From NCBI GenBank assembly GCA_900769445.1, contig CAAGGR010000066.1, forward strand, positions 1 to 52,526: a stretch of DNA of 52,526 nucleotides, read 5' to 3'. Within the stretch, counting starts at the first letter, position 1. The number at the start of each line of letters is the position of its first letter. This stretch comes from an uncultured Alistipes sp. Its GTDB lineage: Bacteria > Bacteroidota > Bacteroidia > Bacteroidales > Rikenellaceae. The translations under genes and the position numbers were made by a program. The notes under the pieces are model-generated. The model searched no databases. It saw only the letters and a program-made list of their open reading frames with translations, and was not told where the DNA came from. Shown piece by piece: positions 15,583 through 23,836 of the stretch.

Positions 15583-17262
15583 ATGAAGACTCTATTCCTA
15601 CGACTCACAGCGTTAATCGCTATCGTGTCATTATCGTTGTCGTGCGAAACCTTAAAGCAAGAGCCTGCAACGCCAAACACTCCAAACACCCCAGAGGAGC
15701 CAAACGATCCAGAGGAACCTACAACGCAGGATATCACTATCACTGTGAAGAGTGTAACCGAGTTGTCGTATACCATCGACATCATCCCTGCCGACAAGGA
15801 GATGGAGTATATCTACCTCAGCGAGACTGGCAAAAACCTTGCTTCGCTCGGCTTGGAGACACCAGAGCAGATTATCGCATACGACCTACAGATGATTATT
15901 GCCGAGGCGGAGGCATTTGGTGAGAGCGTAGAGGAGCTTATGCGCGACTACTATATCAATGTGGGCGATATAACAGATCTCACCATCAACGGCATCCCTC
16001 CAGGCGAGGAGTTTGTGGTGTATGCCTATGGCGTGGAGATGGTGGATGGTATGCCAGTGCCTTCAACAGAGTTTGTAATAGTGCGTGGCACAACACTCGA
16101 GTCGACACCTATAGAGGTTGCCATAGATGCAACTGCTGTGGTTAATGGTACATCAGTAGATATCGCTGTAGACCCTTTGAGCTATGCGGGCAGTTACTTT
16201 ATCTTTGCAGAGCCTGTGGCATCTATAGTAGAGATGCAGAACCCTACAAACGAGGAGTTGCAGCGCGCAGCAATGGATGTGTGGTATCGAAATCTTTGCA
16301 CATACCTACGTTCTGGCTTCTCGGTGGAGGTTACGCTTCAGCAGTTCACATATAGCGGTCCTTTCACCCTAACCGAGAACTTCGATGCCAACACCCAGTA
16401 TATGCTTGCAGTAGTGCCTGTGGCAGAGAATGGTGTGGTATATGGCTACCCTACGATAAAGTTGTTCACAACAGAGGAGGTGGGTAAGTCGGACAACGTT
16501 CTAACAATCTCAGTAGGTAATATTAAGCCTCGTGAGGTAACAATATATGTGCAGACAACAAACTATGATCCATATCAACTCGCTTGCTTCACGAAGGAGC
16601 ATTTCGCAAGTATGACCGATCAGGAGATTATAGACTACTACCTCACAAACTACGGCTACGACTTCGCAATAAATGGCGACCTTGAGTACCCTATGACAGG
16701 TCTTGAGCCTAACACCGAGTATCTTATCGCAGCATTCGGTTGCGAGGGCGGTGTGGTAACAACAGACCTCTTTAGGTATGAGTTCGCAACGCCAGAGGAG
16801 GTGATAGCAGACATCACACTATCGATAAATGTGATAGGTCATTTCGACACCAAGGAGGTGGCGGCTATTAATAGCAACTATGCCGACTATACATCATACG
16901 ATGCTATATTTAGCTGGGAGTTGGTAGCAGATCCAAATGCTGCATACTACTATCGTGCAGCTTATAAGAGCGCACAGGCGGCAAATGTCAGTGACGAGGC
17001 TCTCTTGGCATCGCTATTGAGTGGTGCGCCTAAGACATCAGCGCGCGTGACCAACTTCGTGGCATACGGCACAGAGTATGTATGTTGTGCTGTGGCTGTG
17101 GACGAGAATGGTAACGTAAGCAACCTATACCGCACAGAGCCTATATCTATAACATACGAAAATCGCAGTGATGCGCAAGTATTTATAAACTATATGCACC
17201 CTACACAAGCATCGAGAAGTAGTTTCGAGAGCCTTGTAGTGGAGGAGGTAGTAGAGTGGTAA
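15583..17262 (+). CDS. Multi-domain surface lipoprotein
   Basis: I start at ATG 15583 rather than an upstream in-frame start at 15529, because the promoter -7 element lies at 15544-15551 and the protein then begins with a proper lipoprotein signal (MKTLFLRLTALIAIVSLSLSC, Cys21). A Pro/Glu/Asn linker (PATPNTPNTPEEPNDPEEPT) follows. The rest of the 559-residue product has about four beta-rich modules with strands such as EEFVVYAYGVEM, TQYMLAVVPVAE and TEYLIAAFGCEGG, like the 9036 protein. The C-terminal SFESLVVEEVVEW shares SLVVEE with that protein. Function unknown; surface adhesin or binding protein is an inference. Confidence 0.7.
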   Translation: MKTLFLRLTALIAIVSLSLSCETLKQEPATPNTPNTPEEPNDPEEPTTQDITITVKSVTELSYTIDIIPADKEMEYIYLSETGKNLASLGLETPEQIIAYDLQMIIAEAEAFGESVEELMRDYYINVGDITDLTINGIPPGEEFVVYAYGVEMVDGMPVPSTEFVIVRGTTLESTPIEVAIDATAVVNGTSVDIAVDPLSYAGSYFIFAEPVASIVEMQNPTNEELQRAAMDVWYRNLCTYLRSGFSVEVTLQQFTYSGPFTLTENFDANTQYMLAVVPVAENGVVYGYPTIKLFTTEEVGKSDNVLTISVGNIKPREVTIYVQTTNYDPYQLACFTKEHFASMTDQEIIDYYLTNYGYDFAINGDLEYPMTGLEPNTEYLIAAFGCEGGVVTTDLFRYEFATPEEVIADITLSINVIGHFDTKEVAAINSNYADYTSYDAIFSWELVADPNAAYYYRAAYKSAQAANVSDEALLASLLSGAPKTSARVTNFVAYGTEYVCCAVAVDENGNVSNLYRTEPISITYENRSDAQVFINYMHPTQASRSSFESLVVEEVVEW

Positions 17263-17268
17263 GCAAAA

Positions 17269-17305
17269 GAGCCTGTCTAACATCGCGTTAGGCAGGCTCC
17301 TTGAT
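17269..17305. terminator. Bidirectional terminator between convergent genes
   Basis: GAGCCTG-T-CTAAC (17269-17281) pairs with GTTAG-GCAGGCTC (17287-17299). It separates the + strand lipoprotein from the minus-strand channel gene. The flanks AAAA on the left and TTGATTT on the right could serve either direction. Confidence 0.7.
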
Positions 17306-17905
17306 TTAATCGGCTAAAAACCTATCTCCCATAAACCAGCGGGGTAGGTTGCAACCTATATAGTTGCCTACAACAGACCATAGCCAAGCATAAACAATCC
17401 ACATTGCAAAGTCGCCCTTGAGAATTGCAACCCAATAGTAGAAGGCATCGGCAATAGAGTGGGGTAGTCCGCACATAATAAACACAGGTACACCATATAG
17501 TAGCGGTAGGTAGGTGCCCTTGCGTACGCCATATACCGCCAAGGTAACGATAACACCAGTGCCGATAGAGGTTGTAAGCATCATATGCCACGATGCAGCC
17601 TCGCGTGCCGCCATAATCGTATCAAGGGTAGTGGCTACAGTCTCGCTTGTGTTATACGATGCTATATAGGCCGTTAGAAGGCAGCCCACGGCATTGAGTA
17701 ATACCATAGGGATAAGTGGTAGCGACTCCTTGTATGGTAAAAAGCCAGCTTTGCCGGTAAAGAGATCCGCCTTGCTTATAGTAACGCACATAAGACCAAA
17801 GGCAAAGAGCACGGCGCCGCCCAGACCCCCGACATTAAGAAAGACCAAGCCCGCAATACCAATAAGCAGTCCGGCAAATATTGATGATGAAATAAAACTA
17901 CACAT
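17306..17905 (-). CDS. Formate/nitrite transporter family channel, compact
   Basis: An inner-membrane anion channel of the FNT (FocA/NirC) family. Six hydrophobic segments are visible in 199 residues. The family loop GGLGGAVLFAFGLMCVTISKADLFTG is present, as is the central-pore histidine region CGLPHSIADAFYYW, equivalent to the conserved FEHSxAN segment. I start at the internal ATG 17905, because the longer frame to 17935 begins inside the leuS terminator hairpin. Family members are usually 250-290 residues, so this is short, mainly at the N- and C-termini. Substrate (formate, nitrite or hydrosulfide) cannot be told from sequence. Confidence 0.75.
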   Translation of the reverse strand: MCSFISSSIFAGLLIGIAGLVFLNVGGLGGAVLFAFGLMCVTISKADLFTGKAGFLPYKESLPLIPMVLLNAVGCLLTAYIASYNTSETVATTLDTIMAAREAASWHMMLTTSIGTGVIVTLAVYGVRKGTYLPLLYGVPVFIMCGLPHSIADAFYYWVAILKGDFAMWIVYAWLWSVVGNYIGCNLPRWFMGDRFLAD

Positions 17906-17918
17906 ATTTTTCGATAAA

Positions 17919-17947
17919 ATAGGGGTGCTGGGCAAAGCCTAACACCC
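17919..17947 (-). terminator. Terminator after leuS
   Basis: On the minus strand GGGGTGTTAGGC pairs with GCCCAGCACCCC through a TTT loop, followed by TATTTTATCG. The stem has one or two mismatches, and the T-run is interrupted. Confidence 0.6.
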
Positions 17948-17970
17948 CAAATAATTGTTTATCAAAGGTA

Positions 17971-20727
17971 TTACATCACAATATTGATAATCTTACCCTT
18001 AACAACGATAATCTTCTTAGGCTGCTTGCCCTCAAGCCACTTCTGGGCGCCATCGGTGGTAACGATATGCTGTGCAATATCATCCTGACCAAGGTCGAGT
18101 GCGTACTCCTGCTTGAAGCGGAGCTTGCCGTTAATCATCACTGGGTACTCGAAAGAGTTCTCAACCAAGTACTCAGCCTTGAACTCTGGGAATGTGGCAT
18201 CGCAAACAGTAGTCTCGTGGCCCATAGCATGCCACAACTCCTCGGCGATATGTGGCGCAAATGGCGCGATAAGGGCGGTCAATGGCTCCAAAATCTCGCG
18301 CTTCGAGCAGTCGCCAAGCTCGTTGAGGCAGATCATAAATGCCGCAACAGAGGTGTTGAACGAGAAGTTCTCGATATCCTCGCGCACCTTCTTAATGGTC
18401 TTATGCAAGGTCTTCAACTCCGCAGGGGTAGCCTTATCCTCGTTAACCAAGAACTTGCCATCGCGAGAGTAGAACTTAGACCAGAAGCGGCGCAAGAACT
18501 TATGAACACCATCGATGCCGTTAGTATCCCATGGCTTAGACTGCTCCAAAGGTCCGAGGAACATCTCGTACATACGCAACGTGTCGGCACCGTAGGCATC
18601 AACGATATAGTCTGGGTTTACGACGTTGAACATAGACTTCGACATCTTCTCAACAGCCCAACCGCAGATATACTTGCCATCCTCCAAGATAAACTCCGCA
18701 TCGGCAAACTCTGGACGCCATGCGCGGAAAGCATCAGTGTCGAGAATATCGTTCTTAACAATATTTACGTCGACGTGGATCTCCTGTGTGTCGTAATCGC
18801 CCTTAAGACCCAACGACACAAACTTATTTGTGCCAACAACGCGGTATACAAAGTTCGAACGACCCTGAATCATACCCTGGTTAACCAACTTCTTGAATGG
18901 CTCCGACTCGCATACATAGCCCAAGTCGTAGAGGAACATATTCCAGAAGCGTGAGTACATCAAGTGGCCCGTAGCATGCTCAATACCTCCAACGTAGAGG
19001 TCTACATTGCGCCAGTACTCGTTAGCCTCCTTGCCAACAAGACCCTCGGTGTTGCGTGGATCCATATAGCGGAGGTAGTAGGCCGATGAACCCGCAAAGC
19101 CTGGCATCGTAGATAGCTCGAATGGATAGCCCGCAGCGTTGCACCACCCCTCAACACGTGCCAATGGTGGCTCACCCTCAGCAGTAGGGCCGAAATCCTT
19201 AATCGCAGGAAGACACAATGGCAACTGCTCATCATCGAGGCGGTAGGCAACATCATCCTTATAGTAGATAGGGAATGGCTCGCCCCAGTAGCGCTGGCGC
19301 GAGAAGATAGCATCGCGCAAACGGTAGTTCACAAGGCGCTTGCCCAAGCCACGGCGCTCAACCTCCTGGAACATAAACTCGATAGCCTCCTTAACGTCCA
19401 TGCCATTGATGATATCCGAGTTGATAAGCTTGCCCTCCTTAGCATCGTAGGACTCAACATCAAGGTTACCACCCTCAACAACTGGAACAATCTCCAAGCC
19501 GAAGTGGCGAGCAAAGGCGTAGTCGCGTGAGTCGTGAGCAGGAACAGCCATAATAGCACCTGTACCGTAGCCCGAAAGAACATAGTCCGAAATATAGATT
19601 GGAATCTCGTTGCCAGTGAATGGATTGATAGCATATGAGCCAGTCTTAACACCGCTAACACGCTTAGTATCTGCGATACGCTCACGCTCCGAACGACGCT
19701 TAGTCTCGGCAATATATGCCTCTACAGCCTCGCGGTTTTCCTCCGTGGTAAGCTCCGATACCCACTCATGCTCTGGCGCAATAACCATAAAGCTAACACC
19801 ATAGATAGTGTCAGGACGTGTGGTGAAGATCTCCAACTTGCGCTCCGAGCCTGCAACATCAAAGAATACCTGTGCGCCAACAGAACGACCTATCCAGTTG
19901 CGCTGAATCTCCTTCAACGACTCGCTCCACTCCAACTTCTCAAGACCATCCAACATGCGCTGTGCGTAGGCTGTAACACGCAACAGCCACTGCTTCATGC
20001 GCTTCTGCTCAACAGGGTGGCCGCCACGAACAGAGAGACCCTCCTTAACCTCGTCGTTGGCAAGCACTGTACCCAACGCTGGACACCAGTTTACCATAGT
20101 GTCGGCACGGAAGGCCAAACGGTAGTTCTGAAGTGTCTGCTCGCGCTCCGCCTCGCTCATAGCCTTCCACTCCTCAGCGGTGAAGGTCAACGATGTGGTC
20201 TCGGCAGCATCGATGCCCGCGCTACCATGTGCCTCGAAGTGAGACACAAGTGCTGTGATAGGCTCAGCCTTCTGGGTTGCGTTGTTGTACCAGTGGTCGA
20301 ACATTTTCAAAAATGCCCACTGTGTCCAATGGTAGTACTCAGGATCGCAGGTGCGCACCTCGCGAGACCAGTCGTACGAAAAACCAATCTTATCCAACTG
20401 CGAACGGTAGCGCGCGATATTCTCCTCGGTGGTAACAGCAGGGTGCTGACCTGTCTGGATGGCGTACTGCTCCGCAGGAAGACCAAAGGCATCGTAACCC
20501 ATAGGGTGGAGAACATTGAAGCCCGACTGACGCTTATAGCGCGAGTATATGTCCGATGCGATATATCCAAGCGGGTGTCCTACATGTAGACCCGCACCCG
20601 ATGGGTAGGGAAACATATCGAGTACATAGAACTTTGGGCGCGATGGGTCTACCTCGACACGGTAGGTGCCATCCTCCTGCCACTTCTTCTGCCACTTCTG
20701 CTCAATGGCCTTAAAATTATATTCCAT
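17971..20727 (-). CDS. leuS: Leucyl-tRNA synthetase
   Basis: This charges tRNA-Leu. It is a class I synthetase with the HIGH motif as HVGH (about residue 50, in PYPSGAGLHVGHPLGY) and KMSKS at about residue 694. The editing CP1 domain contains the conserved TRPDTIYGVSFMV and GTGAIMAVPAHDSRD. I use ATG 20727 (MEYNFKAIEQKWQKKW), two codons inside the longest frame. The length of about 918 residues is at the upper end of the bacterial range, with an enlarged insert around residues 150-210. It follows hslR by about 27 nt and so belongs to the end of the division/cell-wall run. Confidence 0.97.
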   Translation of the reverse strand: MEYNFKAIEQKWQKKWQEDGTYRVEVDPSRPKFYVLDMFPYPSGAGLHVGHPLGYIASDIYSRYKRQSGFNVLHPMGYDAFGLPAEQYAIQTGQHPAVTTEENIARYRSQLDKIGFSYDWSREVRTCDPEYYHWTQWAFLKMFDHWYNNATQKAEPITALVSHFEAHGSAGIDAAETTSLTFTAEEWKAMSEAEREQTLQNYRLAFRADTMVNWCPALGTVLANDEVKEGLSVRGGHPVEQKRMKQWLLRVTAYAQRMLDGLEKLEWSESLKEIQRNWIGRSVGAQVFFDVAGSERKLEIFTTRPDTIYGVSFMVIAPEHEWVSELTTEENREAVEAYIAETKRRSERERIADTKRVSGVKTGSYAINPFTGNEIPIYISDYVLSGYGTGAIMAVPAHDSRDYAFARHFGLEIVPVVEGGNLDVESYDAKEGKLINSDIINGMDVKEAIEFMFQEVERRGLGKRLVNYRLRDAIFSRQRYWGEPFPIYYKDDVAYRLDDEQLPLCLPAIKDFGPTAEGEPPLARVEGWCNAAGYPFELSTMPGFAGSSAYYLRYMDPRNTEGLVGKEANEYWRNVDLYVGGIEHATGHLMYSRFWNMFLYDLGYVCESEPFKKLVNQGMIQGRSNFVYRVVGTNKFVSLGLKGDYDTQEIHVDVNIVKNDILDTDAFRAWRPEFADAEFILEDGKYICGWAVEKMSKSMFNVVNPDYIVDAYGADTLRMYEMFLGPLEQSKPWDTNGIDGVHKFLRRFWSKFYSRDGKFLVNEDKATPAELKTLHKTIKKVREDIENFSFNTSVAAFMICLNELGDCSKREILEPLTALIAPFAPHIAEELWHAMGHETTVCDATFPEFKAEYLVENSFEYPVMINGKLRFKQEYALDLGQDDIAQHIVTTDGAQKWLEGKQPKKIIVVKGKIINIVM

Positions 20728-20754
20728 AATCACTCTGTTTTATATTGTTTGTAA

Positions 20755-21171
20755 TTATTCGTCGTCATCATCAATAAATGCATCGTCGTCGATGTAGAAA
20801 CCATCCATAAGGGCATCTATATCGCGGCGCTCCTTCTTCGTAGGGCGACCTGTACCGCGGTCGCGGAAGACAAAGATAGTCTCACGAGGTGCGTTCAGCT
20901 TATCAAGCTCCTCCTGAGGTGTGCAGTTGAGGCAGTACATCGGTACATTCTTAGCTGGCTGGCGACTCGATACCAAGTCGAGAACCTTATAGCTATATGT
21001 TACGCGCTCCCTGCGCACAGAGATCATATCGCCCACCTTGACCTCGCGAGAGGGCTTAGCGTAGGCGTCGTTGACCATTACGCGGTTCTGACGTATGGCG
21101 TCGGCAGCATCACTGCGCGTCTTGAAGACTCGCACTGCCCACAGGTATTTATCTAATCGTATATCACTCAT
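20755..21171 (-). CDS. hslR: S4-domain RNA-binding protein (Hsp15 family)
   Basis: A 138-residue protein with an S4 RNA-binding domain at residues 4-60 (IRLDKYLWAVRVFKTRSDAADAIRQNRVMVN), the Hsp15 pattern. In E. coli Hsp15 binds free 50S subunits carrying stalled nascent chains, and a comparable role is inferred. The C-terminal part has DRGTGRPTKKERRDIDALMD, typical of this family, and a very acidic tail (DDDAFIDDDDE). Its ATG overlaps the ftsW stop by 4 nt, indicating translational coupling. Confidence 0.85.
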   Translation of the reverse strand: MSDIRLDKYLWAVRVFKTRSDAADAIRQNRVMVNDAYAKPSREVKVGDMISVRRERVTYSYKVLDLVSSRQPAKNVPMYCLNCTPQEELDKLNAPRETIFVFRDRGTGRPTKKERRDIDALMDGFYIDDDAFIDDDDE

Positions 21172-22403
21172 ATCTTTTTCTTCTTCTCGGGTATGCGGCT
21201 AACGCTGATAATCATACCCAACGCAATAGACATAAACATCAACGAGGAGCCTCCGCGAGAGATAAATGGTAGTGTCTGTCCTGTCTCAGGAAGAAAGTTA
21301 ACCTGAACAAGGATGTGTAGCATCGCCTGACAGGTTATAAGCAGTCCTAATCCCGCCGTCATAAAGGTTAGAAAGGCGGTATGACAGCGTCGGCATATCT
21401 CAATGGCGCGGAAGGTTATCCAGAGGTAGAGCAACATCAATACGATAGCTGCTACAAAACCATACTCCGAGGCGAAGAAGGCATAGGCGTAGTCGCTCTC
21501 GGGGTGTATGACAACAGCGCGTGAGGAGCTATGACCTGCACCCTCGCCAATAAAGCCTCCGTTGTGGATAGCTATCATCGCGCGCTCGGTATCCGAGAGT
21601 TCGTAGACGTAGCCCTTCTTGCCATCGGTTGTCCACTCGGTAATCCATGTCGAGAGACGACCCTCAGCAGTGTTGCCACGACCAATGCCTATGAGCGAGA
21701 GCAATGAGAAGGCTATAACAGCTCCTACAACTGCCAACGAGCCGAATTTGAATATCTCCCACTTAGGCACACGTCCAATATAGAGCATGATAATAGATAC
21801 CATACCCACAATCACTGCCGAGGAGATATGTGCAGGTGCAATAACCATACACGACATAATGATAGGCCCGAGGATAGGGATGGTGTTCTCGCGGATAATC
21901 TTCTGCTGCTCGGGACTTCGTAGCTTGAAAGATGTTGGTAGAAGCTTAATCTTGGTAATCACATCCTGCTTTTGCTCCATGCAGCGAGCGAGCATCAAGA
22001 TTGTGAATATCTTGAGTCCCTCAGATGGCTGGAACTGGATAGGACCTATCGGGAGCCAACGCGCAGCACCATTTGTCGTAGCACCAACAACGTATGTCGC
22101 TACCGTCAAGCCGATAAAGAGCCAGTAGCCGATGCGTGTGGTATAGCGGTAGACATTATAGTTTATCTTGTGAGCAATAAATATCATCGGCAGCGACATT
22201 ACAAGGACATACATCACCTGCTGGCGTAGGGACTCTGTGGTCGTTAGGTGCGACGTGGTGTCGTACGCCATCTTCGCTGTCGAGGAGTAGACTACAAGGA
22301 TGGATACGATGATTAGCACGGCGTAGATTATCCACAACGTGCGGTCGCCCTCGAAGATATGGCGACTGTCAATGGTCGGTCTATTATCCCTGTTGTTACT
22401 CAT
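21168..22403 (-). CDS. ftsW: Septal peptidoglycan glycosyltransferase FtsW
   Basis: A polytopic SEDS-family protein that polymerises lipid II at the septum with its partner FtsI. The 411-residue product has about ten TM segments and family signatures GAARWLPIGPIQFQPSE (about residue 110) and, near the C-terminus, LPFISRGGSSLMFMSIALGMI. A large extracytoplasmic loop (GRLSTWITEWTTDGKKGYVYE) precedes ALIAIHNGGFIGEGAG-like sequence. Its start overlaps the murD stop by 8 nt. The cluster does not continue into murG or murC here. Confidence 0.93.
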   Translation of the reverse strand: MSNNRDNRPTIDSRHIFEGDRTLWIIYAVLIIVSILVVYSSTAKMAYDTTSHLTTTESLRQQVMYVLVMSLPMIFIAHKINYNVYRYTTRIGYWLFIGLTVATYVVGATTNGAARWLPIGPIQFQPSEGLKIFTILMLARCMEQKQDVITKIKLLPTSFKLRSPEQQKIIRENTIPILGPIIMSCMVIAPAHISSAVIVGMVSIIMLYIGRVPKWEIFKFGSLAVVGAVIAFSLLSLIGIGRGNTAEGRLSTWITEWTTDGKKGYVYELSDTERAMIAIHNGGFIGEGAGHSSSRAVVIHPESDYAYAFFASEYGFVAAIVLMLLYLWITFRAIEICRRCHTAFLTFMTAGLGLLITCQAMLHILVQVNFLPETGQTLPFISRGGSSLMFMSIALGMIISVSRIPEKKKKI

Positions 22404-23766
22404 TTGGTAGTACGTTTTCCTTTACCCAGCGTTTGAACTCTTTGCCACGATGCTCGTAGTTCTTGAAGAGGTCGAAACTCGCACAGGCAGGCGATAGAAG
22501 TACACTATCTCCCGATGTGGCAACCTCCTTCGCCGCCTTCATAGCATCCTCGAAGGTGTTGCAGTCGCGGATTACAGGCACGATATCTGCAAATTCGCGC
22601 TTAAGCTTCTCGTTGTCAAGACCCATACATACGAGCGCCTTGACCTTGCGACGTGCAAACTCCTTGAGTGGAGTGTAGTCGTTACCCTTATCTGTGCCAC
22701 CCGCAATCCATACTGTTGGGCGTGTCATACTCTCCAAAGCATACCATACAGAGTCAACGTTTGTAGCCTTAGAGTCGTTTATCCACTCGATATCGTTATG
22801 CTTGCCGGCAGGCTCAAGACGATGCTCTACAGGCGAGAATGAGTATATCGAACGCTTGATAACCTTAGGGTCTACACCCGCAGAGAGGGTTGCCAAGGCT
22901 GCCGCCATAGCGTTGTAGATATTGTGCATACCCTGAATCTGCATATTGCGGGTATCGATGGTAACCGACTTGTTGCCTACGGTAGCCGTGAAGGTATGAC
23001 CCTCGAGAACTGCATCGCCATCGCCACTGGCAATAGCGGTGTTGATGGCAAAGGGTAGCTGACGTGCGCGGAGGTCGTTGTCCATCTCCGAGAGCATCTG
23101 CTGTGTGGTATCATCATCGGCAGAGTAGATGAAGTAGTCCGACGAGGTTTGGTTCTGTGTGATACGCATCTTTGAACGTGCGTAGTTCTCCAATTTATAG
23201 TCGTAGCGGTCTAAGTGGTCAGGCGTAATATTCATTAACACACCGATGTCGGCCTTAAATTTGTAGCAACCGTCGAGCTGGAAGGAGCTAAGCTCCAATA
23301 CGTGCCAGAAGTAGCGGTCTGTAGCGATGGAGTAGGCGAAGCTCTCGCCAATGTTTCCTCCGAGCGATACCTTGCGACCAGCATCTACCATAATCTTGTA
23401 GATTAGAGATGTTGTTGTGGTCTTACCGTTAGAGCCTGTGATACATATGGTCTTAGCTACACCCTTATATCGTGCAGCAAACTCTATCTCCGAGATTACG
23501 GGGATGCCACGCTCTCGTATCTTGCAAACTATAGGTGCTGTGTCGGGAATACCGGGCGACTTTACCACCTCGTTAGCATCCAAGATGCGCTCCTCAGTGT
23601 GCTGCCCCTCTTCGTACTCTACGCTCCACTCATCGAGGCGCTGCTTAAACCTATCGGCAATCTTGCCCATGTCCGAGAGGAATACGTCGAAGCCCTTTTT
23701 CTTAGCCAATATTGCTGAGCCGTAGCCCGAAATACCACCACCTAAGACTGCTATTTTTCGTTTCAT
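22396..23766 (-). CDS. murD: UDP-N-acetylmuramoylalanine-D-glutamate ligase
   Basis: This adds D-Glu to UDP-MurNAc-L-Ala in the cytoplasm. The 456-residue protein begins with a Rossmann-like nucleotide-binding motif (KIAVLGGGISGYGSAILAKKKG), followed by the Mur ligase P-loop CITGSNGKTTTTSLIYKI at about residues 110-127, LELSSFQLDG, MNITPDHLDRYD, EHRLEP and the C-terminal WIAGGTDKGNDYTPL. All are characteristic of MurD. It lies between the LRR gene and ftsW, overlapping the latter. Confidence 0.96.
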   Translation of the reverse strand: MKRKIAVLGGGISGYGSAILAKKKGFDVFLSDMGKIADRFKQRLDEWSVEYEEGQHTEERILDANEVVKSPGIPDTAPIVCKIRERGIPVISEIEFAARYKGVAKTICITGSNGKTTTTSLIYKIMVDAGRKVSLGGNIGESFAYSIATDRYFWHVLELSSFQLDGCYKFKADIGVLMNITPDHLDRYDYKLENYARSKMRITQNQTSSDYFIYSADDDTTQQMLSEMDNDLRARQLPFAINTAIASGDGDAVLEGHTFTATVGNKSVTIDTRNMQIQGMHNIYNAMAAALATLSAGVDPKVIKRSIYSFSPVEHRLEPAGKHNDIEWINDSKATNVDSVWYALESMTRPTVWIAGGTDKGNDYTPLKEFARRKVKALVCMGLDNEKLKREFADIVPVIRDCNTFEDAMKAAKEVATSGDSVLLSPACASFDLFKNYEHRGKEFKRWVKENVLPNE

Positions 23767-23789
23767 ATCTGTTCTATTAAAAGTGGGCG

Positions 23790-23820
23790 CTTGGAGGTGG
23801 TGGTATTACCATCCCCCAAG
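23790..23820 (-). terminator. Hairpin between the LRR gene and murD
   Basis: On the minus strand CTTGG...CCAAG encloses GG/CC and TGGT-aat-ACCA pairs. The T-tract (CTTTTAATAG) begins about 9 nt later, so termination would be inefficient. It could separate high-level from low-level expression of the LRR protein and murD-ftsW. Confidence 0.35.
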
Positions 23821-23836
23821 TCTCCGTATATAAGCA

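Noticed and set aside
17906..17935. N-terminal extension of the FNT channel
   Set aside because: These codons lie in the leuS terminator hairpin, and the internal ATG at 17905 gives a better membrane-protein start.
18067..18954. 295-codon + strand frame opposite leuS
   Set aside because: It is antisense to a conserved synthetase and shows no family pattern.
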